Below are positions 24,085 to 52,418 of a stretch of DNA of 64,000 nt, in pieces. This stretch comes from Allonocardiopsis opalescens (GTDB lineage Bacteria; Actinomycetota; Actinomycetes; Streptosporangiales; Streptosporangiaceae): NCBI RefSeq assembly GCF_003002095.1, contig NZ_PVZC01000001.1:372001-436000 (forward strand), in the 5' to 3' direction. The notes beneath the pieces were generated by a model. It had not been told where the DNA came from, made no database searches, and saw nothing but the letters and a program-made list of their open reading frames with translations. The translations under genes and the position numbers were made by a program. The stretch's first letter is position 1, and every line of letters starts with the position of its first letter.

Positions 24085-25218
24085 TCACCAGCCCGCCTTG
24101 ACCGTGTCCACGATGTGCTGGCGGTCCTGCTCCGTCACCCACCAGCCCACCGGGAGGCAGACCAGGCGCTCGGACACCTCGTCCATGCCCGGCAGCAGCG
24201 CGGCGTACTGGCGCACGCAGCTGTGCCGGTCGTTGCGCTCTTGCACCGGGCCCGCGGTGATCCCGGCCTCCTTCATCCGGGCCATGAAGCCCGCCATGTC
24301 GTCGACCTTCACCGGGTACACCCAGAAGGAGGAGGTACGGTCCTCGGCGCGCTCGGTCAGCTCCAGCCCGGGGACGCCGGCCAGCTCGCGGTCGAAGAAG
24401 GCGGCGTTGTCCTGGTGCCGCCGCACCACCTCGTCGGCGTGGTCCAGGTTCGCCAGGCCGATGGCGGCGTTGATGTCGTTCATGTGGAACTTGAAGCCCC
24501 ACTCCGCGACGTCGTCGCGCACCAGGCCGCGCCCCTTGGCCTCCCGGTCGATGCCGAACCAGCGCAGCAGCTTGGCGCGGCGGTGCAGCTCGTCGTCGGG
24601 CAGCACCATCAGCCCGCCGTCACCGCAGGTCAGGTGCTTGACCGCCTGGAAGCTGAAGACGGAGACATTGCCGTGGTTGCCCAGCGGCTCGCCCCGGTAG
24701 CGGGCCCCCCAGGCGTGCGCGCAGTCCTCGATCACCATCGGCCGGAAGCCGAAGCGCCGCTCGGCCTCGTCCAGGATCCCGCTCAGCCGGGCCAGGTCCA
24801 CCGGGTAGCCGGTGAAGTGCACGATCACGATCGCGCGGGTGGCCGGGGAGATCTTGCGGGCCAGGTCGTCCAGGTCGACGTTGAGGGTGCCCGGGTCGAC
24901 GTCGACCCAGCGCAGCCGCACCCGGTTGGCCAGGATCGCCCAGTTGGTGGCCACCATGGTCAGCGGGGTGGTCAGCACCTCGCCGGGCTGCCCGCCGGGG
25001 CCGCCCTCGGGCTCCGTGCCGGCCACCATGTGCAGCGCCAGGTGCAGCCCCGAGGTGGCGCTGTTGACGGTGGCCACCCGGGGGTTGCCGACGCGCTCGG
25101 CCAGCGCCGCCTCGAACTCGTCGACCACCGGCCCCTGACCGACCATCCCGCTGGCCAGCACCTTGCCCACCGCCGCGGTCGCCTCGTCGGACATGGGCAC
25201 TTTGAGAATCGGGATCAC
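24085..25218 (-). CDS. PLP-dependent NDP-sugar aminotransferase (DegT/DnrJ/EryC1/StrS family)
   Basis: 377 residues, GTG start at 25218 with GAGGAG seven bases upstream. The fold-type I pattern is clear: SGMVGQGPVVDEFE, NSATSGLHLALH, IEDCAHAWGARY, and the PLP lysine in FSFQAVKHLTCGDGGL. This family transaminates a C3 or C4 ketone of a dTDP-deoxysugar with glutamate as donor. With the N-methyltransferase and glycosyltransferase it implies an N-methylated aminosugar; vicenisamine, a 4-(methylamino) sugar on a related macrolactam, is a reasonable precedent but not proof. It lies 23 bp after the epimerase-like gene in a two-gene operon. Confidence 0.88.
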   Translation of the reverse strand: MIPILKVPMSDEATAAVGKVLASGMVGQGPVVDEFEAALAERVGNPRVATVNSATSGLHLALHMVAGTEPEGGPGGQPGEVLTTPLTMVATNWAILANRVRLRWVDVDPGTLNVDLDDLARKISPATRAIVIVHFTGYPVDLARLSGILDEAERRFGFRPMVIEDCAHAWGARYRGEPLGNHGNVSVFSFQAVKHLTCGDGGLMVLPDDELHRRAKLLRWFGIDREAKGRGLVRDDVAEWGFKFHMNDINAAIGLANLDHADEVVRRHQDNAAFFDRELAGVPGLELTERAEDRTSSFWVYPVKVDDMAGFMARMKEAGITAGPVQERNDRHSCVRQYAALLPGMDEVSERLVCLPVGWWVTEQDRQHIVDTVKAGW

Positions 25219-25241
25219 CGCTGGTCTCCTCGGGTCAGGGC

Positions 25242-25871
25242 TCAGTCGTGCGTGTCGTCGCGGCCCGCGCCGGGCTCGCGCAGCCGCGCGTACCACTCCT
25301 GGCAGGCGGCGTAGTCGGGCAGCAGCCCGGCCTTCTCGGCCTCGCGCAGCGTCGGCGCGGCGCGGTCCTTGGCCGACAGGACGTACTCGCGGTCGCGCGG
25401 CCAGGGCAGCTCCAGGTCGGGGTCCAGCGGATTGACCAGGATCTCCCGCTGCGGCGCGTAGGTGCTGGAGCACAGGTAGACGACGGTCGCGTCCTCGCTG
25501 GTCGGCATGTAGGCCAGTCCCAGCCCCTCCGCCACGTAGAGGGCCTGGCGGCCCTGGTCGTCCAGCTCCACCGGCACCGACTCGCCGAAGGTCGGCGAGC
25601 CCGTCCGGGTGTCGACCACCACCGCGCTGACGGCCCCGCGCGGGCAGGCCACGTACCGGGCCTGGCTGGGCGGGAGGGCGAAGGCGTGGATGCCGCGGAT
25701 CGCGTCGCGGCGGGTGGAGGTGCAGTTGGCCTGCCGCACCACCAGCGGGTGCCCGACGGCCGCCTCGAAGGCGGGCCCGTTGAACAGCTCCAGGAAGGAG
25801 CCACGGTCGTCGGGATGGATCTTCGGGGTGACCAGGTAGGAGCCGTCCAGCTTGAGCGGGTCGATCCGCAT
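25242..25871 (-). CDS. dTDP-4-keto-6-deoxyhexose 3,5-epimerase-like protein (RmlC family), altered active site
   Basis: 209 residues of cupin fold. It keeps the first catalytic histidine in IRGIHAF and the family end pattern LSAKDRAAPTLREAEKAGLLPDY. However, the segment that normally reads GLGHAF or GFAHGF reads GLGLAY, with Leu119 instead of the second conserved histidine. The Lys usual in the QAKY segment is Arg (QARY), as it is in the second copy at 57587. The ATG at 25871 has a GGAAAGGG ribosome site. It is transcribed with the aminotransferase from a TAGGGGT-type promoter. It may be a C3- or C5-specific epimerase, a related isomerase, or partly inactive. Confidence 0.82.
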   Translation of the reverse strand: MRIDPLKLDGSYLVTPKIHPDDRGSFLELFNGPAFEAAVGHPLVVRQANCTSTRRDAIRGIHAFALPPSQARYVACPRGAVSAVVVDTRTGSPTFGESVPVELDDQGRQALYVAEGLGLAYMPTSEDATVVYLCSSTYAPQREILVNPLDPDLELPWPRDREYVLSAKDRAAPTLREAEKAGLLPDYAACQEWYARLREPGAGRDDTHD

Positions 25872-25941
25872 GTCTCGCGCCCTTTCCCGGCAGCCGCATT
25901 CGACGTGGGGCGGCCCGCGGACCCGGTGCCGCCAGTGCACG

Positions 25942-25976
25942 ACGGTGCCAAGGGCCGGGCGGGCGGACAACCCCTA
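25942..25976 (-). promoter_or_regulatory. TAGGGGT promoter, epimerase/aminotransferase operon
   Basis: On the minus strand TAGGGGT occupies 25976-25970, followed after 22 bp by CACCGT (25947-25942), a weak -10. I see no clear second TAGGGG one turn upstream, so this is the least complete member of the set. The leader would be about 65 nt. Confidence 0.4.
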
Positions 25977-26047
25977 GCTTGGCGGCCCCGGCGGGCGGCC
26001 GGACCGGGCCGCGGCGCCGCGGCGGCCTGGGGGCGGCCGCCCATATT

Positions 26048-26082
26048 TAGGGGTCTTCGGCCGGCGGGCCCTCGCCTAGTGT
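26048..26082 (+). promoter_or_regulatory. TAGGGGT promoter, starter-unit operon
   Basis: TTAGGGGT with the core at 26048-26054, 22 bp, then TAGTGT (26077-26082). A GGGGG run about 20 bp upstream may be a degenerate outer repeat. Leader of about 130 nt to the GTG at 26220. Confidence 0.5.
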
Positions 26083-26219
26083 TCGCACCGTGCTCCTCGG
26101 CCCGGCCGGACGATGGACGGCGCCGCGCACCGCCGGGACCCCCAGGACGCACACCCGGCACCCCTGGCCCTCCGCCGCCGCACCCCCGGGGTGCGGGCCC
26201 GGCGCGCCGATCCGTTGAG

Positions 26220-27140
26220 GTGGTTCCGATTCCGCAAGCCCCGAGTGCGAAGGGCCCTATCCCCTTCGGCGCCCACCAGACCTGGCACCGGGTCACCGGC
26301 CGGCTGCACGCCGGCCGGCCGCCCGTCGTCGTGGTGCACGGCGGGCCCGGCAGCACCCACGACTACCTGCTCGCGCTCACCTCCCTCGCGGACGAGGGCT
26401 GGCCGGTGGTGCACTACGACCAGATCGGCAACGGCGGCTCCACGCACCTGCCGGACCGCGGCGCCGACTTCTGGACCGTGGACCTCTTCCTGGCCGAGCT
26501 GGACAACCTGCTGCGGCACCTCGGCATCGCCGGCGACTACGTGCTGTTCGGGCACTCCTGGGGCGGCATGCTCTCGGCCGCCCACGCCGCCCGCCGCCCG
26601 CCCGGCCTGCGCGGGCTCGTCATCGCCAACTCCCCGGCCTCGATGCCGCTGTGGCGGGAGCAGATGGAGGTGCTGCGGGCCGAGCTGCCGCCCGAGGTCG
26701 ACGCGGTGCTGCGCCGGCACGAGGCGGCCGGCACCACCGACAGCGAGGAGTACTACACCGCGCTGCGCGTCTTCTACGACCGGCACGTGTGCCGGGTCGT
26801 GCCCTGGCCGCGCGACTACGCGGCCACCTTCATGGAGATCTACAACGACTCCACCGTCTACGCCACCATGAACGGGCCCACCGAGTTCCACGTGACCGGG
26901 ACCCTCCGCGACTGGTCCGTCGAGGACCTGCTCCCCGACATCGCCGTGCCCACCCTGCTGCTGTCGGGCCGCCACGACGAGGCGACGCCCGCCACGGTGC
27001 GGCCGTACCAGGACCGCATCCCCGGCGCGCGGTGGACCGTGTTCGAGGAGTCCAGCCACGTCCCGCACCTGGAGGAGCCGGAGCGCTTCCACGCGGTCAT
27101 GGCGGAGTTCCTCGGCGGCCTCGAAGCACCGGAGGGATAA
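26220..27140 (+). CDS. Proline iminopeptidase-like amidohydrolase (VinJ type)
   Basis: 306 residues, alpha/beta hydrolase. It has the oxyanion motif VVVHGGPG, HYDQIGNGGS, the nucleophile elbow FGHSWGG, a cap helical region, and the C-terminal acid and base in LSGRHDEATP and ESSHVPHLEEPERF. Proline iminopeptidases remove N-terminal residues. In vicenistatin-type macrolactam pathways the homologue VinJ removes a protecting aminoacyl group from the finished chain so the free amine can cyclise. The glutamate mutase genes directly downstream support that role here. The GTG at 26220 is chosen because it gives the usual family N-terminus; its ribosome site is weak and the next gene begins immediately after its stop. 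Confidence 0.87.
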   Translation: MVPIPQAPSAKGPIPFGAHQTWHRVTGRLHAGRPPVVVVHGGPGSTHDYLLALTSLADEGWPVVHYDQIGNGGSTHLPDRGADFWTVDLFLAELDNLLRHLGIAGDYVLFGHSWGGMLSAAHAARRPPGLRGLVIANSPASMPLWREQMEVLRAELPPEVDAVLRRHEAAGTTDSEEYYTALRVFYDRHVCRVVPWPRDYAATFMEIYNDSTVYATMNGPTEFHVTGTLRDWSVEDLLPDIAVPTLLLSGRHDEATPATVRPYQDRIPGARWTVFEESSHVPHLEEPERFHAVMAEFLGGLEAPEG

Positions 27141-27662
27141 GTGGCAGATCGCCCGACCGGCCTGTCCCCCGTACGCGACCGCCGGCCCGCCGGGCCGGCC
27201 GGGGCGCCGCCCCCGTCCCGCCGCCGCCCGACGGTCATCGTCAGCAGCGTGGCGTCGGACTCCCACACCTGGAACCTGGTCTACCTCCAGCTGCTGATCG
27301 AGGAACTGGGCTACGAGGTCGTCAACCTCGGCCCGTGCGTGCCCGACGAGCTGCTGGTGGCCGAGTGCCGGGAGCACCGCCCGGCGCTGGTGGTGATCAG
27401 CAGTGTGAACGGCCACGGCCACCAGGACGGCCTGCGGGTGATCGGGAAGCTGCGCGCCCGCCCCGAGCTGGCCCGCACCCCGGTGGTGATCGGCGGCAAG
27501 CTCGGCGTCTCCGGCTCCGCCGACCTGGAGCGCGGCCACGACCTGGTCGCGGCCGGCTTCACCGCCGTCTTCCAGGACGGCGCCGACGAGATGGGCTCCT
27601 TCCACCGGCTGCTGGCCTCGCTGCCCGGCACTCCCGCACCGCCGCGCGACGCGCTCTCGTGA
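27141..27662 (+). CDS. Glutamate mutase small (sigma) subunit, cobalamin-binding
   Basis: 173 residues. After about 33 extra N-terminal residues rich in Pro and Arg comes a B12-binding flavodoxin-like domain. The cobalamin-ligating region reads SVASDSHTWN: Asp and His of DxHxxG are kept but the Gly is Asn. ISSVNGHGHQDG and VVIGGKLGVSG follow the expected strand-loop pattern. With the large subunit it interconverts glutamate and threo-3-methylaspartate by a B12 radical mechanism, the first step toward a 3-aminoisobutyrate-type starter. GTG 27141 abuts the upstream stop and is preceded by GGAGGG; its own end overlaps the next gene. Confidence 0.88.
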   Translation: MADRPTGLSPVRDRRPAGPAGAPPPSRRRPTVIVSSVASDSHTWNLVYLQLLIEELGYEVVNLGPCVPDELLVAECREHRPALVVISSVNGHGHQDGLRVIGKLRARPELARTPVVIGGKLGVSGSADLERGHDLVAAGFTAVFQDGADEMGSFHRLLASLPGTPAPPRDALS

Positions 27663-28984
27663 GCGCGCTGACACCGCGCCCGGCCGGCTTCGGCGCCTTC
27701 GTCCGCGCGGCCGGGCGGGCCGGCTCGCTGGTGGTGCAGCCCCGGATGGGCTTCAGCCCGCCCGAGGAGATGCGCGCCGGGCTGCTGGCCACCCGCGAGG
27801 CCGCGGCCACCACGGTCGGCACCATCACCCTGGACAGCTACACCCGGGTCGGCGATCTGGCGGCGGTGGCCGAGGCGCTGCGCGAGGGCACCCGGCTCAA
27901 CGGCTACCCGATCGTCAGCCACAGCGCCGACACCACCCGGACGGTGCTGGAGGGGGTGCGCGGCGAGGGCTTTCCGGTGCAGGTCAGGCACGGCTCGGCG
28001 ACCCCGTTCGACATCTTCGCCGCGGCCATGTCGGTGGGGATCGACGCGACCGAGGGCGGCCCCGTCTCCTACTGCCTGCCGTATGGGCGCATCCCGCTGC
28101 ACGAGTCGGTGGAGAACTGGGCCAGGTCCTGCCGGCACTTCGCGCTGCTGCGCGAGGCGGGCCTGGACCCCCACCTGGAGACCTTCGGCGGCTGCATGCT
28201 GGGCCAGCTGTGCCCGCCGAGCCAGCTGGTCGCCATCAGCGTGCTGGAGGCCCTCTTCTTCCGCCACCACGGCATCCGCAGCGTCTCGGTCAGCTACGCC
28301 CAGCAGACCCACCCGGGCCAGGACCGGGAGGCGATCGCGGCGCTGCGGCACCTGTGCGCCGAACTGCTGCCCGACACGGACTGGCACGTCGTGGTCTACG
28401 CCTATATGGGCGTGTACCCGAGCACCCGCGAGGGCGCCACCCGGCTGCTCGACCAGGCGGCCGAGCTGGCGGTGGCGACCGGCTCGGAGCGGCTGATCGT
28501 CAAGACGGTCGCCGAGTCGGTGCGGATCCCCACCATCGCCGAGAACGTCGCGGCCCTGGAGCGCGCCGCCGCGGTGGCCCGCCGCACCGCGGCGGACGCG
28601 GTGCGCCCGGACGCCGGCACCGAGACCTACGCCGAGGCCCGCGCCCTGGTGGAGGCGGTGCTGAACCTCGACGGCGACATCGGCCGGGCGCTGTTCCTGG
28701 CCTTCCAGCACGGCTACCTGGACATCCCCTACTGCCTGCACCCCGACAACATGGGGCGCGCCCGCAGCTACATCGACACCGACGGCCGGCTGCGCTGGGC
28801 CGACACCGGCTCACTCCCGCTCGGCTCGGTGCGCGGGCGCGGGCGCCGCTCGGTCTCCTCCGCCGACCTGCTGCACGCGCTGTCCTACATGCAGCGCAGC
28901 TTCGACGCCCTGGCCGGGCCGGAAGACCGGCGGGGGCGGCTGGCCGGGGACCCGGCGCGGCCCGGCGGTGTAGGGGATCGCTAG
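27659..28984 (+). CDS. Glutamate mutase large (epsilon) subunit
   Basis: 441 residues. The GTG start overlaps the previous stop as GTGA, so synthesis of the two subunits is coupled. Recognisable elements are VQPRMGFSPPEEM, LNGYPIVSHSA, VRHGSATPFDIF, ATEGGPVSYCLPYGR, LETFGGCMLGQLCPPSQL, SVSYAQQTHPGQD and CLHPDNMGRARSYID, in the order of known epsilon subunits, which form the TIM barrel holding glutamate and adenosylcobalamin. It is somewhat shorter than the roughly 480 residues typical. Its last codons and stop (TAG 28982-28984) lie inside the promoter of the next gene. Confidence 0.92.
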   Translation: MSALTPRPAGFGAFVRAAGRAGSLVVQPRMGFSPPEEMRAGLLATREAAATTVGTITLDSYTRVGDLAAVAEALREGTRLNGYPIVSHSADTTRTVLEGVRGEGFPVQVRHGSATPFDIFAAAMSVGIDATEGGPVSYCLPYGRIPLHESVENWARSCRHFALLREAGLDPHLETFGGCMLGQLCPPSQLVAISVLEALFFRHHGIRSVSVSYAQQTHPGQDREAIAALRHLCAELLPDTDWHVVVYAYMGVYPSTREGATRLLDQAAELAVATGSERLIVKTVAESVRIPTIAENVAALERAAAVARRTAADAVRPDAGTETYAEARALVEAVLNLDGDIGRALFLAFQHGYLDIPYCLHPDNMGRARSYIDTDGRLRWADTGSLPLGSVRGRGRRSVSSADLLHALSYMQRSFDALAGPEDRRGRLAGDPARPGGVGDR

Positions 28985-29016
28985 GGGTTCTGCGGCCGGT
29001 GGCCGCGAACTAGATT
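28971..29016 (+). promoter_or_regulatory. TAGGGG repeat promoter, VinK-type acyltransferase gene
   Basis: TAGGGG at 28971-28976 and TAGGGGT at 28982-28988, offset 11 bp, then 22 bp and TAGATT (29011-29016), the best -10 of the set. The inner repeat contains the stop codon of the upstream gene. Leader about 125 nt. Confidence 0.6.
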
Positions 29017-29146
29017 CCGGATCGAGCCGGGCCGCCGCACCCGCCGCACCGCGCCGGAGCGGCCGCGGGCCGTGCGGGCGGCGACGCGGGCAGGCGCGAG
29101 CGGCCGCGGCGGACGACACGCAGACAGGCGAGGGGACAGCGCAGAC

Positions 29147-30094
29147 ATGGAGACCGACGCCCGGCCCCGCACGGCCGTGGTCTTTCCCGGGATGGGCCCC
29201 TCGCAGTACGCCGACGTCAGCAGGTTCATGCTGGTCAACCCGGTGGCCCGCCGCCTGGTCGCGGCCGCCGGCGAGGCGCTGGGCTACTCACTGGTCGACC
29301 GCTACCGCGAGGCCGAGGGGGACTACAGCGAGTACGCCCAGGTGGCCTTCCTGGTCAACTGCCTCGCCCTGGCCGAGTGGGCCCGCGACGCGCTCGGCGT
29401 CGAACCCGAGCTGTGCGCGGGGCCGAGCTTCGGCGGCAAGGCGGCCGCCGCCCACGCGGGCACGCTGGCCTTCCCGGACGCGGTGCGGCTGACCGCGCGG
29501 CTCGCCCGGCTGATGGAGGACTACTTCGGCCGCGAGCACCGCGACGCGGTGACGCTCTCCTTCGTCCGCACTCCGGAGCCGGCGCTGGCGGAGATCCTGG
29601 CCGAGATGGACGAGCGCGGCGAGTGGTACGACATCGCCTGCCGCATCGACGAGGACTTCCACATGGTCACGCTGCGGGAGGGCGGGCTGGAGCGGATGCA
29701 GGCGCGGCTGCGCGCCGTCGGCGGCCTGCCGCTGTACTCGATGCGCCCGCCGCTGCACTCCGCCGCCTTCGCCGGGCTGCGGCGCCGGGCCGAGGAGGAG
29801 GTCTTCGCGGACTTCCACTTCGCCGACCCGAAGCTGCCGGTGGTCTCCGACCACGACGGCTCGGTCCTCACCTCCGCCGAGCAGGTGCGGACGCTGCTGC
29901 TGGACGGCATCGTGCGGGCGCTGCGCTGGCCCGAGGTGGTCGCGGCCTTCAAGGAGGCCGGCGTGACCCGGGTGTGCGTGGCGGGGCCGGACAGCCTGTT
30001 CGGCCGGGTGGGGATCACCACAGCCAACTTCGACGTGGTGGCGGCCAACCCGCGGCTGGCCATGCAGCCGCGGCGTCGGACCGGTACGCGCTAG
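29147..30094 (+). CDS. Discrete acyltransferase, VinK type
   Basis: 315 residues related to malonyl-CoA:ACP acyltransferases (VVFPGMGPSQYADVSRF at the N-terminus), but with nucleophile motif GPSFGG instead of GHSxG and without the arginine-containing malonyl-binding pattern I would expect in FabD. VinK of vicenistatin has this character: it moves a dipeptidyl beta-amino acyl group from the free carrier VinL to the PKS loading ACP. The convergent neighbour 29 bp away encodes such a free carrier, which supports the assignment. The ATG at 29147 is preceded by GAGGGG at a longer than usual distance. Confidence 0.85.
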   Translation: METDARPRTAVVFPGMGPSQYADVSRFMLVNPVARRLVAAAGEALGYSLVDRYREAEGDYSEYAQVAFLVNCLALAEWARDALGVEPELCAGPSFGGKAAAAHAGTLAFPDAVRLTARLARLMEDYFGREHRDAVTLSFVRTPEPALAEILAEMDERGEWYDIACRIDEDFHMVTLREGGLERMQARLRAVGGLPLYSMRPPLHSAAFAGLRRRAEEEVFADFHFADPKLPVVSDHDGSVLTSAEQVRTLLLDGIVRALRWPEVVAAFKEAGVTRVCVAGPDSLFGRVGITTANFDVVAANPRLAMQPRRRTGTR

Positions 30095-30123
30095 AGGGGC
30101 CGGGACGGATGCGGGCCGTTCGG

Positions 30124-30372
30124 TCAGGCGGAGCGCGCCAGCACCCCCGACAGGGTGCCCCACAGCACGCCGGGGGTCTCGAAGGTCTCCAGCGTCAGCG
30201 CGTCGTCGGTGAACTTGACGTCGTAGGCGCTCTCCAGCGCGGCCAGCAGCTCGACCATCGCCAGCGAGTCCAGGCCCAGCTCGCGCAGGCCGGCGTCCGC
30301 GGCCAGCGGCTCGTCAGGGGAGAGGAAAGGGAGATAGGGGCGGAGGATCCCCTCGAAGCGTTCATCCCACAT
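30124..30372 (-). CDS. Free-standing acyl carrier protein, VinL type
   Basis: 82 residues with the phosphopantetheine site LGLDSLAMVELL (Ser36) and a four-helix carrier-protein pattern. It is separate from any PKS gene and sits between a VinK-type acyltransferase (convergent) and an adenylation enzyme (divergent). It is therefore the likely shuttle for the activated beta-amino acid during decarboxylation and capping. The start is ATG 30372. Confidence 0.9.
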   Translation of the reverse strand: MWDERFEGILRPYLPFLSPDEPLAADAGLRELGLDSLAMVELLAALESAYDVKFTDDALTLETFETPGVLWGTLSGVLARSA

Positions 30373-30447
30373 GGGTGGTCGACCTCATTTCCGGTGCGCG
30401 CCCGCAAGCCATTCCGGCCATCGGACATTTCGGATTCCCGGTGCACC

Positions 30448-30478
30448 AAGATACACGCGGCGCGGAGTGATCTGTCAA
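30448..30478 (-). promoter_or_regulatory. Candidate sigma-70 promoter of the carrier protein gene
   Basis: On the minus strand a consensus TTGACA (30478-30473) is followed after 19 bp by TATCTT (30453-30448). The leader would be about 70 nt. Unlike its neighbours this gene has no TAGGGGT motif. Confidence 0.4.
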
Positions 30479-30535
30479 TGAAACCGCGACCCGGTTCGAG
30501 AGAAGTCATAACGCGGATCGCGCCGAGGAGACGGC

Positions 30536-32116
<1,581 letters not shown>

Positions 32117-32123
32117 ACGGCGC

Positions 32124-32178
32124 GGCGCCATTCGGCCGGAGCGCGCGTCCGCGCCAAAACCGGCCGGAAAATGGCGCC
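32124..32178 (+). terminator. Terminator-like hairpin after the adenylation gene
   Basis: Outer 9-bp stem (32124-32132 against 32170-32178) and inner 7-bp stem (32133-32139 against 32160-32166), separated by a 3-nt bulge, with a 20-nt loop. It begins 8 bp after the stop codon and has no U tract. Confidence 0.4.
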
Positions 32179-32230
32179 TCCGGTGCGGGAACCGTTCGGT
32201 GCTTCCGATGAGGGGACGCTTAAGGACCCC

Positions 32231-32276
32231 TAGGGGCGAGGTAGGGGTGGGACCGGTGTGCGCGTCTCCGTAATGT
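32231..32276 (+). promoter_or_regulatory. TAGGGG repeat promoter, four-module PKS operon
   Basis: TAGGGG at 32231-32236 and TAGGGGT at 32242-32248, offset 11 bp, then 22 bp and TAATGT (32271-32276). The -10 block GTAATGTGC is nearly the same as that of the PKS promoter at 58364. Leader about 110 nt. Confidence 0.6.
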
Positions 32277-32394
32277 GCATTCCGGTATGCCGGGCGCCAT
32301 TTGCCTGTCCATGTGCTCATGCGGTTCCGGCCGTCCGCCCGGTGCGCACAATTCTTTATTTCGACGTCGCGGGATCTGTGATCGAGGTGACTCG

Positions 32395-52338
<19,944 letters not shown>

Positions 52339-52418
52339 CCCCCGCGGCCGCCGCCGCACCCGACCCGCGGCCGGTCCGTGCGGACCGGCCGACCGACCGG
52401 CCGAGATTGGTGGGCCCC

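Larger units (their letters stand above)
25872..26219. other. Divergent promoter region between the sugar and starter-unit operons
   Basis: 348 bp with two TAGGGGT-type promoters pointing away from each other (25976-25942 on minus, 26048-26082 on plus), 71 bp apart at their TAGGGGT cores. The remainder is GC-rich with no gene. Confidence 0.55.

Noticed and set aside
25242-25871. FdtA-type 3,4-ketoisomerase
   Set aside because: At 209 residues with the full RmlC C-terminal pattern it is longer than and different from the roughly 140-residue FdtA-like enzymes.
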